From assembly GCF_036287235.1 (NCBI RefSeq), contig NZ_CP142850.1, positions 1,629,127-1,693,126 on the forward strand: DNA of 64,000 bases, in the 5' to 3' direction. Numbering within the stretch: position 1 is the stretch's first letter; the number at the start of each line of letters is the position of its first letter. Under the pieces are notes generated by a model. That model did not search any database. It was not told the origin of the DNA and saw nothing but the letters and a program-made list of their open reading frames with translations. This DNA is from Exiguobacterium sp. 9-2 (GTDB lineage Bacteria > Bacillota > Bacilli > Exiguobacteriales > Exiguobacteriaceae). Positions 43,262 through 51,126 of the stretch are shown in pieces. The position numbers and the translations under genes are program-made.

Positions 43262-44245
43262 TTATCTTACCGACATCCACTTGATCCAGAGATTCCGGTC
43301 GTGCGCTCGTAATTCTTTTACTGTTAAAACGACTTGTTCTGTTCCAAGTACTCGTTCCGCTTCAGGGATCCCACTTTTCCCGAGTGAGCGCTCCACATTA
43401 AAATTCAGCCAGTCCAGCTTTCCTTGAACACTGCTATCGATGACGTGTGTCCAGTCGACATCAGGCAAACGTTGGTTTGTCGCGTAACCGTCAAGAAATG
43501 CGTTAAATCGAACGCGGTCAAACGTATTGTTTTCCTGCTTCGACCAATAACAGGCTGTCTCGAACACGTCGACGGCTCGATGGATCAGACCCGCAGACTC
43601 CCAGTCAATTAGGACTGGACCCGTTGGTGTCCAGAGGACGTTCTTTGGATCGAGATCACGATGACTGACGATCCAGTCTACTGGCAGTTGTTTCTGTGCT
43701 TTCTGTGCTAATCTTTCAATTCGTTGCAAATGTTCCTGCTCTTCCATGAATAGCTGCAGCCACTTTCCTTGCTGCCGTTTTCCTTCTTCTAAATGACCGT
43801 TCCAATCGATTGAAGTACTTGAGGTATCCGGCTTTATAAAGCCAGTCGTCGCTATAGAAAGACCGTGAAATCGTCCTAATTGAACTCCGATTTGTCGTGC
43901 ATGTGCCGGTCGAAGCTGGTCGGTTGATAACGTCTTGCCATCAATCCAGTCAAACAAAAGGTAATCCGAGCCGTCAATCGTCTGTACCGCTTGATCGTTG
44001 ATGCGACGTGCTGGTAATGCTGCTAGGTGAAATGACGCTTGCATGGCGACATCTTCTGACATTTTAAAATTTTTTCGCGCTTCAGTCCGTTGCATGATGT
44101 CGGGATTCAATCGTTTTAAGAAGTAAGATCCAGTCGTCGTCTGTAATCGCCATGTCTCATGCATGAGTCCGCCAGTCAATCGTACAGGTTCGCTAATCAT
44201 TTGCCCTATTGTAAAACGTTCACAAATCAAATTCATCGTTTGTTG
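43262..44245 (-). CDS. APH-like phosphotransferase
   Basis: A 327-residue phosphotransferase of the APH/ChoK fold. The catalytic loop is WIVSHRDLDPKNVLW, with Asp and Asn positions intact, and the metal-binding part is VLIDWESAG. The N-lobe contains SYFLKRLNPD. Starts at 44248 and 44245 are adjacent; 44245 has better spacing from GGAG. The substrate is not known; homoserine kinase or choline-kinase-like roles are possible. It is divergent from the glyoxalase gene. Confidence 0.8.
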   Translation of the reverse strand, partial: QQTMNLICERFTIGQMISEPVRLTGGLMHETWRLQTTTGSYFLKRLNPDIMQRTEARKNFKMSEDVAMQASFHLAALPARRINDQAVQTIDGSDYLLFDWIDGKTLSTDQLRPAHARQIGVQLGRFHGLSIATTGFIKPDTSSTSIDWNGHLEEGKRQQGKWLQLFMEEQEHLQRIERLAQKAQKQLPVDWIVSHRDLDPKNVLWTPTGPVLIDWESAGLIHRAVDVFETACYWSKQENNTFDRVRFNAFLDGYATNQRLPDVDWTHVIDSSVQGKLDWLNFNVERSLGKSGIPEAERVLGTEQVVLTVKELRAHDRNLWIKWMSVR

Positions 44246-44337
44246 CATCATATTCTCCATTTCGTTCGTTCCAACCGATCCGTGAAATGCTACACTAGTC
44301 TTACATGATTTCATTGAACTCGAAGGAAGGTTTTAGT

Positions 44338-44736
44338 ATGAAACAAATTCATCACATCTGTATTCAGACGACGGACTACGCTGCGTCTAAACATTTTTAT
44401 GAACAGCTTGGGTTCTCCCTCGTTCAAGAGTCACCTGGTTTTCACGACCGCGCCTTTAACAGTTGGTTACGTCTCGGTGACTTCTATATCGAATTGCAAA
44501 CACCCAAATCGGGTCAGCCGTTCACTGATTATACAAAACAAGCAGCGGGTCCCGTCCATTTCGCACTTTACGTTGACGACTTGCAAGAAGAAGTAGCACG
44601 CCTCGAACGACTCGGGATGCCTTTCCTACCGAAACACGGCGGAAACATCTACTTCGTCGTCGATGGTCATCTCAGCAAATTAAAAGCACCCGAAGGAACA
44701 ATCATCGAATTACGGGATACGTTTGCGATCTCTTAA
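44338..44736 (+). CDS. VOC family protein (glyoxalase/bleomycin-resistance fold)
   Basis: A 132-residue vicinal-oxygen-chelate protein. The N-terminal IHHICIQTTDYAASKHFYEQLG is the family start, with the histidine ligand, and later GPVHFALYVDDLQEEVARLE and a C-terminal EGTIIELRDT with the glutamate ligand. One domain; probably dimeric. It may isomerise or cleave a small metabolite. ATG 44338 has AAGGAAGG 7 nt upstream. Confidence 0.85.
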   Translation: MKQIHHICIQTTDYAASKHFYEQLGFSLVQESPGFHDRAFNSWLRLGDFYIELQTPKSGQPFTDYTKQAAGPVHFALYVDDLQEEVARLERLGMPFLPKHGGNIYFVVDGHLSKLKAPEGTIIELRDTFAIS

Positions 44737-44744
44737 TTTCGATT

Positions 44745-44774
44745 CAACCGCCCATAATAAGGCGGTTTTTATAT
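44745..44774 (+). terminator. Rho-independent terminator
   Basis: AACCGCC (44746-44752) pairs with GGCGGTT (44761-44767), followed by TTTTATAT. Ends the VOC gene transcript. Confidence 0.85.
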
Positions 44775-44807
44775 TGTCCAAATCAGTACTTTGTGTTACT
44801 ATATAGT
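44774..44807 (+). promoter_or_regulatory. PadR-DUF1048 promoter with ACTATATAGT palindrome
   Basis: TTGTCC (44774-44779), a 17-nt spacer and TACTAT (44797-44802) make a plausible promoter. The palindrome ACTATATAGT (44798-44807) overlaps its -10 box and would suit repressor binding. Confidence 0.6.
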
Positions 44808-44858
44808 GGTAGTCGTTAATACTAAGTAGCTGATTTATTAAGTATCGAGGTGAATAAT

Positions 44859-45200
44859 TTGGAAAATATCACAGAATTGCTCAAAGGTATACTTGAAGGA
44901 TGTGTACTTGAGATCATTAGCCGCGGTGAAACTTATGGTTATGAAATCACTCAACAGTTACGTCAACTCGGATTCTCAGATGTCGTGGAAGGTACAGTCT
45001 ATACAATCACGATGCGCTTAGAAAAGCAGCAGCTCGTTCATATCGAAAAAAAAGCATCAACAATGGGACCTCCTCGAAAATTTTATACGCTAAACGAAGC
45101 AGGACACGATCGTTTACGTATCTTTTGGGAAAAATGGGCGTTCGTATCTGACAAAATGCAAGAACTGCAGCAGTTAAAACAAGAAGGGAGTACGAGATGA
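44859..45200 (+). CDS. PadR family transcriptional regulator
   Basis: A 113-residue PadR-type regulator with only the winged-helix domain (CVLEIISRGETYGYEITQQL, then EGTVYTITMRLEKQQLV) and a short helical tail, the PadR-s2 class. TTG 44859 is preferred because GAGG lies 8 nt upstream; GTG 44850 is inside that site. It is translationally coupled to DUF1048. Family members in Listeria and Bacillus control neighbouring transporters or membrane proteins. Confidence 0.87.
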   Translation: MENITELLKGILEGCVLEIISRGETYGYEITQQLRQLGFSDVVEGTVYTITMRLEKQQLVHIEKKASTMGPPRKFYTLNEAGHDRLRIFWEKWAFVSDKMQELQQLKQEGSTR

Positions 45201-45541
45201 TGAGAATATTCGAGCGGATCACCGGTAGTATGGAAGCTAAACGAGAATGGCGGTCGATGGAGAAGCGGGCTAAATCTCTTCCTCCTCGCTACTATGAGGC
45301 TTATCAAGCGATTCAACGCTATTTAAATGTCACGGGTGGACTAACGAGTTGGCAAAGTAGTCATCGTGTACTGACCGTCGTCCTCGAGTTGATGGAACAA
45401 GCCGCCTTCGAGCAAAAACCAGTGACAGATTTCACTGGAGAGGATGTTGCTGCGTTTTGTGATGAGTTAGTGAAGGACGAGCAGTCTTGGCAAACATCGT
45501 ACCGTCATAAATTGAATGAAACCATTCGTCAGAATTCATGA
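45197..45541 (+). CDS. DUF1048 family protein
   Basis: A 114-residue protein that I recognise as DUF1048. Family features include ITGSMEAKREWRSMEKRAKSL near residue 9 and LELMEQAAFEQKPVTDFTGE. It is largely alpha-helical and lacks a membrane segment. It overlaps the PadR stop by 4 bp with ATG at 45197. DUF1048 and PadR pairs are common in Firmicutes. Function unknown. Confidence 0.82.
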   Translation: MMRIFERITGSMEAKREWRSMEKRAKSLPPRYYEAYQAIQRYLNVTGGLTSWQSSHRVLTVVLELMEQAAFEQKPVTDFTGEDVAAFCDELVKDEQSWQTSYRHKLNETIRQNS

Positions 45542-45545
45542 AGAT

Positions 45546-45588
45546 GCAAAAAGTAAAGGGATGTATCCGCCACATCCCTTTTTTTATT
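45546..45588. terminator. Bidirectional terminator
   Basis: AAGGGATGT (45556-45564) pairs with ACATCCCTT (45572-45580), with A- and T-runs on either side, between DUF1048 and the convergent membrane protein gene. Confidence 0.88.
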
Positions 45589-45590
45589 CA

Positions 45591-45944
45591 TCAAATCCGT
45601 CGATTGACAAACCATAATGCGATTGGAAAGAACAAGATTTGTCCTCCTAATGCAAGTAATAAAGCAAATTGAATGTCTTGAATGACCGACAGATTAACGA
45701 GTACCAAAATCAAGTAAAGATAACCGATACTAATTAAATAGGCGATATGTCCACTACGTATTTTGACCTCGTTTTGCCGCTCATCATACGGTTCGTCCGG
45801 TGAGAAACTCACCGCTGTGATGCGTGAGGCAATACCTGCTAAAATCAGGACGATACCAAGCATTTTCATTTCTGGGATCTCCATCGTCATGTATATCCCT
45901 ATTCCAATTAACGCAAGATCCAACAATATATTTAATCGCTTCAT
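45591..45944 (-). CDS. DUF2178-like membrane protein
   Basis: A 117-residue protein with four membrane segments. The central SPDEPYDERQNEVKIRSGHIAY fits the DERQ-type motif of DUF2178-like proteins. It overlaps the XRE regulator gene's stop by 4 bp. Function unknown; regulator/membrane protein pairs of this type are often poorly understood. Confidence 0.72.
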   Translation of the reverse strand: MKRLNILLDLALIGIGIYMTMEIPEMKMLGIVLILAGIASRITAVSFSPDEPYDERQNEVKIRSGHIAYLISIGYLYLILVLVNLSVIQDIQFALLLALGGQILFFPIALWFVNRRI

Positions 45945-46156
45945 TCTATTCCCTCCTCGTTCGTTCGATTCGGTGTAAAGATGTCTTCGATTCGCCGTTC
46001 AAACAGATCAGCTAGTGAAAACGCGAGGTCGAGTGACGGATTATACCGCTCTTTTTCGATGGAAATGACCGTCTGACGCGACACGTTCAATCGTTTTGCC
46101 AGTTCGCCTTGCGACCAACCTCGTTCTTCGCGCATCTCCTTGACCTTATTTTTCAT
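45941..46156 (-). CDS. XRE family small transcriptional regulator
   Basis: A 71-residue HTH protein: VKEMREERGWSQGELAKRLN then VSRQTVISIEKER, ending FERRIEDIFTPNR. ATG 46156 has GAGGTGA 4 nt upstream. Its promoter (TTGACA and TATAGT, 18-nt spacing) is at 46176-46205, only about 15 nt from the start codon. It is coupled to the DUF2178-like gene. Confidence 0.87.
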   Translation of the reverse strand: MKNKVKEMREERGWSQGELAKRLNVSRQTVISIEKERYNPSLDLAFSLADLFERRIEDIFTPNRTNEEGIE

Positions 46157-46175
46157 GATTTCACCTCGTAGTCCC

Positions 46176-46205
46176 ACTATATGTAAATAACATACCACCT
46201 GTCAA
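46176..46205 (-). promoter_or_regulatory. XRE promoter
   Basis: Consensus TTGACA (46205-46200) and TATAGT (46181-46176) on the minus strand with an 18-nt spacer. A strong sigma-A promoter, so repression rather than activation is expected. Confidence 0.8.
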
Positions 46206-46212
46206 GTTTCCT

Positions 46213-46668
46213 TTACACCCTCTTCATACGCTCCCACATGATATACCGATCGTCTCTCCCGACCTGAATCAATCCCGCTTTTTCGAGTACTCGGATTGAT
46301 GCTTGATTCGTCGACTCCGTCTTCGCAAGTACCCCTGTCACTTCCGTTTGTTCAAACGCCCATTCAATCAATGCTTGAACTGCTTCCGTCGCAAACCCTT
46401 GATTGAGATACGCTGGTAACAGACCATAACCGATTTCGACCGCTTGTCGTATGTCCGGCTTCCCCTTGAATCCGATATCCCCGATTACTTGACCATCCTT
46501 TGTCATGACGAGCCAGCTGCCCCAGTATAGTAGCGAGGGATCTGACGCTATTGACATCAAATGATGCTGAACTTCCGGTCCGTTATCGTAGTGCTGTTGT
46601 TGTAAAGGTGTCACGTCATTCGCTATACATGGATGAAGCGTCAATCGCTTTGTTTGAAGGGTTATCAT
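46213..46668 (-). CDS. GNAT family N-acetyltransferase
   Basis: A 151-residue GNAT of the RimJ/RimL-like class (LQTKRLTLHP start). The acetyl-CoA motif is VEIGYGLLPAYLNQGFATEAVQAL and the later ASIRVLEKAGLIQVGR is the conserved end. It would acetylate a protein N-terminus or a small amine. ATG 46668 has AAGGAG 8 nt upstream. It is downstream of DUF3147, probably in one transcript. Confidence 0.87.
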   Translation of the reverse strand: MITLQTKRLTLHPCIANDVTPLQQQHYDNGPEVQHHLMSIASDPSLLYWGSWLVMTKDGQVIGDIGFKGKPDIRQAVEIGYGLLPAYLNQGFATEAVQALIEWAFEQTEVTGVLAKTESTNQASIRVLEKAGLIQVGRDDRYIMWERMKRV

Positions 46669-46684
46669 TACTTTGTCTCCTTTT

Positions 46685-47029
46685 TTAGGTTTGCCACCAC
46701 TGTTGTAGGTAACGTTGGATATACCAACAAACGATAAAAAGACTTGTTGCACCGAGTATACTGTAAAAAACAGGAATCCCTAAGCGAATTAACCCATATA
46801 AGACGGCAAGCAATAAGAACGTCGCTGGTAATCCGAGTAACACACTCTTTAAAAATGTACTCAGTTCTGCCCGTTCACTTCCCTGTTTAACGAGCCAGGC
46901 AAAGCTGATCAAACTGACTACGGGCAACGCGGACAACACACCACCCAGTGACGGTGAACGCCGGGCGACTTCCGTGACGAGACCGATGACCAGTGCGCTC
47001 GACAGCACCTTAACGAGAAAAGCAGTCAT
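46685..47029 (-). CDS. DUF3147 family membrane protein
   Basis: A 114-residue protein with about four membrane segments and DUF3147 elements GLVTEVARRSPSLGGVLSALPVVSL and GLIRLGIPVFYSI. ATG 47029 is inside the end of the MarR gene, with GGGAGG 6 nt upstream, so translation is coupled. The open frame extends upstream but has no site. Function unknown. Confidence 0.8.
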   Translation of the reverse strand: MTAFLVKVLSSALVIGLVTEVARRSPSLGGVLSALPVVSLISFAWLVKQGSERAELSTFLKSVLLGLPATFLLLAVLYGLIRLGIPVFYSILGATSLFIVCWYIQRYLQQWWQT

Positions 47030-47414
47030 CTGCCGCCTCCCGCAACAATCGAAACGCCTGTTCAATCGCCTGTTGGTCTGTTTTTGACATCGTAGCAAGG
47101 ACTTGATTCAACCGTTCAGGATCGAGTTCCGTATGACGACGAACGATTGTATCTCCTAAGTCTGTCAAACCAATCGTCACTTGGCGTTGGTCTTCTGGAT
47201 TCCGTTTTTTTTCGATATAGCCTAATCTGTCCAACTTTTTGACGTGCTCGGACGTCGTATTATGTGAGAGGCGAAATGCCTCGGCAATCTGCTTGATCGT
47301 CGGACTCACCGCAAATTGAATGTATTGCAAAATACGCACACTTTGGTGAGACAGGTTTTCCTCGAACCTAGGATGTAGTTGATAATAGATTTTTGCAAAA
47401 TCAGCTGAAATCAT
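47010..47414 (-). CDS. MarR family transcriptional regulator
   Basis: A 134-residue MarR-type regulator. HTH: PTIKQIAEAFRLSHNTTSEHVKKL, wing EKKRNPEDQRQVTIGLTDLG. A 23-bp palindrome lies just upstream. It is coupled to DUF3147 and probably the GNAT gene. Ligand unknown. Confidence 0.88.
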   Translation of the reverse strand: MISADFAKIYYQLHPRFEENLSHQSVRILQYIQFAVSPTIKQIAEAFRLSHNTTSEHVKKLDRLGYIEKKRNPEDQRQVTIGLTDLGDTIVRRHTELDPERLNQVLATMSKTDQQAIEQAFRLLREAADDCFSR

Positions 47415-47443
47415 GATGCTCCCCCTTATATCGTATAATCCGA

Positions 47444-47466
47444 ATATATCGTAAATTACGATATAT
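47444..47466. promoter_or_regulatory. MarR operator palindrome
   Basis: ATATATCGTAAATTACGATATAT is described by arms ATATATCGTAA (47444-47454) and TTACGATATAT (47456-47466) around a single A. A further TATATCGTATAA half-site at 47428-47439 lies nearer the MarR start. It is between MarR and the divergent frameshifted lipoprotein gene, and could control both. Confidence 0.8.
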
Positions 47467-47488
47467 AATCAGAGAAAGAGGTATTTTC

Positions 47489-47844
47489 ATGAAAAAAGTG
47501 TTAGCTACTATCGTATTGATCATTCTTTTCTTAGTGGATGCTTAGCGGAGACGACGATGACAACGACAGACCTCATCGCGGCAGAAGCCATTGAACAAGA
47601 TCAAGACGTCATCCGCTTGAACGATCGCGTGTATCGACTAGATCAGGTCGTAATCGTCTCGATTCTTTCTTTGACTCCTGGACTACGTATCCAAAAAATA
47701 GCATCCGAAAAGACGCTCGAGGACGGCATGGCAACTCATCTTAAGAGCGGTACGGTCATCTATCAAGAAAAAGATGATACGATGTTTATATATGTGCAGC
47801 GAAACAAGAAGTGGTATCGCTATCAATCCATTCCTGAAGGATGA
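47489..47844 (+). pseudogene. Frameshifted small lipoprotein gene
   Basis: ATG 47489 (AAAGAGG 7 nt upstream) opens a signal peptide MKKVLATIVLIILFL that runs into stop 47543-47545. Shifting frame after T4 (47526-47529) gives the lipobox LSGC and continues through LAETTMTTTDLIA into the 95-codon frame beginning ATG 47557 and ending TGA 47842-47844. One lost base, most simply one T, explains it. The downstream frame could be translated from ATG 47557, which has a GGAG nearby, but would be without its signal. Alternatively a sequencing error. Confidence 0.7.
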
Positions 47845-47856
47845 GGAGGAAGACAG

Positions 47857-48624
47857 ATGCAGTATCCAACGACATTGGGCACGAAAAATGGCTACATCCA
47901 CAATCCAACTTCCGCTGAAGCGATTCCTGTCCGTTATCGTGCCGTGATTCAGGACGTCGTCGCCTATGTACAAACCTTATCCGCGTTTCATGGCGTGTAC
48001 TTGTATGGCAGCGTCGCCAAAGGAACGGCGCGTCCCTTTGAATCCGACCTCGATTTTACACTGATTTTGACAGAACCGTTGACGGAAGAAGAACACATGC
48101 AGTTAGATGAACGGACAGAACATTGGCTGACGAACTATCCATTTGTCACCAAAATCGATTATGACATCGGTCTGCTTGGCGACGTCATACGGGATGACGA
48201 AGCACTTCGCTGGGGCGTCTGGTTGAAGTCCGTCAACTTATTTTTGGCAGGCGAAAATCTCCAAAGTCGATTTCCGTCCCTTCGTCCGACATGCGCTCTT
48301 GGTTTCGCGTTAAACGGTGGGTTATGCGAACAGTTGAAAACTGATTTATTTCTCCTAGAAACAGGTCAGGTCGCTCTTCTTGATTCGGATTCAATCGTGA
48401 AACGGATTGTTCGGAGCGCCTATCACCTCATCTTAGAGAAAGATCAAAGCTTCGTGCATGACCTAGAGACACTCCGACCGATCCTGTTTCATTATTTTCC
48501 TAACGAACCGTGCTTTTTGTCACTGTTCGCCGCTTACGATACGCAACAAATCGTCTCGCTGGAAGATGTCCGTTATTTTATTGATTGGTTCTCAACTCGG
48601 ATGTCGGACGAGTCAATTCTTTAA
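47857..48624 (+). CDS. Nucleotidyltransferase domain protein (aminoglycoside adenylyltransferase-like)
   Basis: A 255-residue protein with a Pol-beta nucleotidyltransferase domain. The GS motif YLYGSVAKGTARPFESDLDF carries the two catalytic aspartates (around residues 63-65), followed by VTKIDYDIGLLG with the third. The C-terminal half is helical as in ANT(9)/ANT(3'')-type enzymes. It may adenylylate a small molecule or antibiotic, but the substrate is unknown. GAGGAGG lies 7 nt before the ATG. The end overlaps the convergent methyltransferase gene by 12 bp. Confidence 0.8.
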   Translation: MQYPTTLGTKNGYIHNPTSAEAIPVRYRAVIQDVVAYVQTLSAFHGVYLYGSVAKGTARPFESDLDFTLILTEPLTEEEHMQLDERTEHWLTNYPFVTKIDYDIGLLGDVIRDDEALRWGVWLKSVNLFLAGENLQSRFPSLRPTCALGFALNGGLCEQLKTDLFLLETGQVALLDSDSIVKRIVRSAYHLILEKDQSFVHDLETLRPILFHYFPNEPCFLSLFAAYDTQQIVSLEDVRYFIDWFSTRMSDESIL

Positions 48625-49296
48625 TCGAAACAAACCGGTCCACAATCCAGCATGATCAAATAATGCCTCTGGATTGTCGACGGGTTTCATTTCCGTTAGT
48701 TCGATGATGTCGAATGCATCGAATATGGAGAGTAATCGCTCTTTCGTATAGCCAAGTCCACCTTGGAGACTATTTTCCTGATAGACTTCCCAGTCCGTCA
48801 ACGTCGATCCGCCAAGCGGTCCGCCCGCAATAAAACAGGTCAGCCCAAAATATCCTCCTGGTCGTAGCATCTCTTTCAGTCGCGTCACGTAGGTCAAACG
48901 GCGATGTGGCGCCATATGGTGAAAACAGCCTGAATCGTAAATGAAATCATATGTATTCTGTTCCGTCGTCTCTAGAAAATCTTGCTTTCGAAACGCAACA
49001 TGCGCTCTAGTCTGTTGTGCTTGTTCCGTTGCCCATTCTAACGCGGTTGCTGAAAGATCCAGTCCTGTCACCGAGAAATCGTGTGTTGCGAGATAGATCG
49101 CATTTCGCCCCGGTCCTGTTCCGAGATCTAGAACGTCATCTGGCGAGATCCAACCCTGTTCGACGTAGCGAACTAAGTTCTCATCAGGAATATTCTTAAA
49201 AAACGGGACCGGTTTCTTCCGATCTTTATAAAACTTGTCCCAAAACGGTCCTGGTTCACGCAGTCGCGCATCGAGCATCTTTAAAATATCCTCCAT
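48613..49296 (-). CDS. Class I SAM-dependent methyltransferase
   Basis: A 227-residue methyltransferase. Motif I is VLDLGTGPGRNAIYLA (about residues 57-71), motif II has FDFIYDSGCFHHMAPHRRL, and the following RPGGYFGLTCF is the post-II strand. Target unknown. The ATG is preceded by AGGATATTTT, a weak site. Convergent and overlapping with the nucleotidyltransferase gene. Confidence 0.85.
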   Translation of the reverse strand: MEDILKMLDARLREPGPFWDKFYKDRKKPVPFFKNIPDENLVRYVEQGWISPDDVLDLGTGPGRNAIYLATHDFSVTGLDLSATALEWATEQAQQTRAHVAFRKQDFLETTEQNTYDFIYDSGCFHHMAPHRRLTYVTRLKEMLRPGGYFGLTCFIAGGPLGGSTLTDWEVYQENSLQGGLGYTKERLLSIFDAFDIIELTEMKPVDNPEALFDHAGLWTGLFRLKN

Positions 49297-49506
49297 CGTA
49301 TCAATCGTCTAAATTTCTGTCCTTGATCAGTCACCCCTCTTTTCTTCTATAATAAAATATTCGTATATCACCTCTGATTCCCCTGTATTTCCTGGATGAG
49401 AATGCGCTCTTTTTCTTACCTTACGATATTGTTAGTATGTTCTCGAAATCGCTCATGCTACACTAGCCTGTAATTGAAACAACCATTCAAAAGGGAGATA
49501 TCTTGC

Positions 49507-50142
49507 ATGCGTCAACATCCGACTTCCACTTCTACCTTAGCAACGGATGAGAAGATCATCCGCTTGATTCAAGGTCTTCATCAAATGCACCATTCACCTA
49601 TGAAAGCTACCCATTATCAAAAGTTAGCGGCTCAACTTCCTTACCCATCACTTGAAGAAATCAATGCACGATTCGGCTCGTGGGCACACCTTTTAGAGAA
49701 AGCTGGCATCATCAAGGCTTCCCATTTATCGACGAAAGACCGGATGACGTTGAATCGCCCGGCTGCGGTCAAACGAACGAAACGGTGGTCAATCGAAGAA
49801 AGCGTCGCCTTTTATGTCGCACAAAAAGGAACGAACATGACGATTCGCTCCTACACGGAATTACGGGATTTACATCCAGAGATGTTAAGTGCGAATACGA
49901 TCATTCGTCGGTTCGGTACGTGGAAAAAAGCCTTAGCACACTTCGACCTCACCTCGAACGGTTTCTTCACTGACCAAGACTGCCTAGAAGCACTTAAACA
50001 AGCTGCAGAAACTCATGGACCGCTATTGACGAGTCAGCAGTATGCTAAGTGGGCACGTGCGCACCAAGCACCTTCACTGACTTTATTGATTGAACGTTTT
50101 TCAAGTTGGCGTGAAGCTTTGCGTCGTCTTGATAGCGAATAA
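49507..50142 (+). CDS. Homing-endonuclease-associated repeat protein (HNH-repeat), no nuclease
   Basis: A 211-residue protein made of three tandem repeats of about 50-60 residues, each ending in a similar element: INARFGSWAHLLEKAG, IIRRFGTWKKALAHFD and LIERFSSWREALRRLD. This RF-x-(S/T)-W-x-x-x-(A/L) pattern is that of the homing endonuclease associated repeat, which binds DNA in HNH-type nucleases. No HNH motif is visible, so this is probably a DNA-binding protein derived from such elements. ATG 49507 has GGGAG 9 nt upstream. Orphan, with its own terminator; function unknown. Confidence 0.72.
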   Translation: MRQHPTSTSTLATDEKIIRLIQGLHQMHHSPMKATHYQKLAAQLPYPSLEEINARFGSWAHLLEKAGIIKASHLSTKDRMTLNRPAAVKRTKRWSIEESVAFYVAQKGTNMTIRSYTELRDLHPEMLSANTIIRRFGTWKKALAHFDLTSNGFFTDQDCLEALKQAAETHGPLLTSQQYAKWARAHQAPSLTLLIERFSSWREALRRLDSE

Positions 50143-50190
50143 AAAGGATCGTGCCCGCTGATTATTTCGACGGGACACGATCCTTTTTGA
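50140..50190. terminator. Bidirectional terminator
   Basis: AAAAAGGATCGTG (50141-50153) pairs with CACGATCCTTTTT (50176-50188), with inner CCCG/CGGG pairs. It ends both the repeat protein gene and the convergent DUF4362 gene. Confidence 0.9.
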
Positions 50191-50604
50191 TTATTGTTTT
50201 GGTAATCGTAGCAATTCATGATCCGTTCCTTCAGCGCATTTACTTAACGCATAGATTGCCTCTTGCTTCACGATCGTTTTATCGAGTTGCTGACAGACTT
50301 CATTCTTTCGATCGTCGTCTGTTGAACCGAACTGATCACGTGATGCATCAGACGAATACTGATACGTCTTGCCGTCATACTCGACGTCATACACAATCGG
50401 ATCTCCCTCGGTCGTGTAGGCTGTGATGCGAATCTGATCTGATTTTCCTTGCTTCGACTTATTCAAAAAAGACTCGAATCGGTCGCTGTTCTCAACACCT
50501 TTCTGGACGATGATGTCGCCGTTCTCCTTTGCCTCTTCCATCGTGTACTTTCCGCAACCTACTAAGAATAGGATACATAAAGCCAAACCGATCTTCCGCA
50601 CCAA
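50191..50604 (-). CDS. DUF4362 lipoprotein
   Basis: A 137-residue lipoprotein, signal MVRKIGLALCILFLVGC with Cys 17. The mature domain resembles DUF4362: AKENGDIIVQKGVENSDRF, TAYTTEGDPIVYDVEYDG, then CQQLDKTIVKQEAIYALSKC with a likely disulfide. It starts at TTG 50604, 8 nt after AAGGAG. The next gene downstream in the transcript direction is the repeat protein's terminator. Function unknown. Confidence 0.78.
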   Translation of the reverse strand: MVRKIGLALCILFLVGCGKYTMEEAKENGDIIVQKGVENSDRFESFLNKSKQGKSDQIRITAYTTEGDPIVYDVEYDGKTYQYSSDASRDQFGSTDDDRKNEVCQQLDKTIVKQEAIYALSKCAEGTDHELLRLPKQ

Positions 50605-50619
50605 AACATCGACTCCTTC

Positions 50620-51126
50620 TTACTGTTTCGTCAATAGGTGATCTAGGCGATACAGTTGCGACGTGAAACCTTCCTTCATTCCCATCCCCAGCACTTCTTG
50701 CACAGCTGCTTCCGTTTCGTAGGTCGATTCAAAGACGATCAAGGTCGTTTCTCCATGGTCAATGAATGTCGTGACATTTTCACTACATGGTAAATTTTCA
50801 GAGATAGCTCCTGACGCGTCGGAGAAGTAATCGGCATGACTATAGGTGTTCGGGGCATCGATATGTCTAAAAATTGCTTTCCCCCACGACTCCATGCCAT
50901 AAAAATCACCTTGTGTCGGATCGACACACCGCATGCAATAATGCCAAACGCCGTCCGGTTGAAATTCGAACGATTTGATTGTCGTCTCCCAGCCTTCTGG
51001 TCCCCACCAGGCTTCGAGTTGCTCTTTTTCCGTGAATGCGGCAAAGACGATTTCTCGCGGTGCCTCACAAACCCATTCCATTCGTAGCACCTTACCATCA
51101 ATCGATGTCTTCAGTTCCTTTTTCAT
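50620..51126 (-). CDS. SRPBCC family protein (AHSA1-like)
   Basis: A 168-residue START-fold protein: WVCEAPREIVFAAFTEKEQLEAWWGPEGWETT is the classical start, DPTQGDFYGMESWGKAIFR follows, and the end EVLGMGMKEGFTSQLYRLDHLL is the AHSA1-type helix. ATG 51126 has AAGGGAG 9 nt upstream and lies inside the end of the ArsR gene. ArsR/SRPBCC pairs are widespread in Firmicutes and Actinobacteria. Ligand unknown. Confidence 0.85.
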   Translation of the reverse strand: MKKELKTSIDGKVLRMEWVCEAPREIVFAAFTEKEQLEAWWGPEGWETTIKSFEFQPDGVWHYCMRCVDPTQGDFYGMESWGKAIFRHIDAPNTYSHADYFSDASGAISENLPCSENVTTFIDHGETTLIVFESTYETEAAVQEVLGMGMKEGFTSQLYRLDHLLTKQ

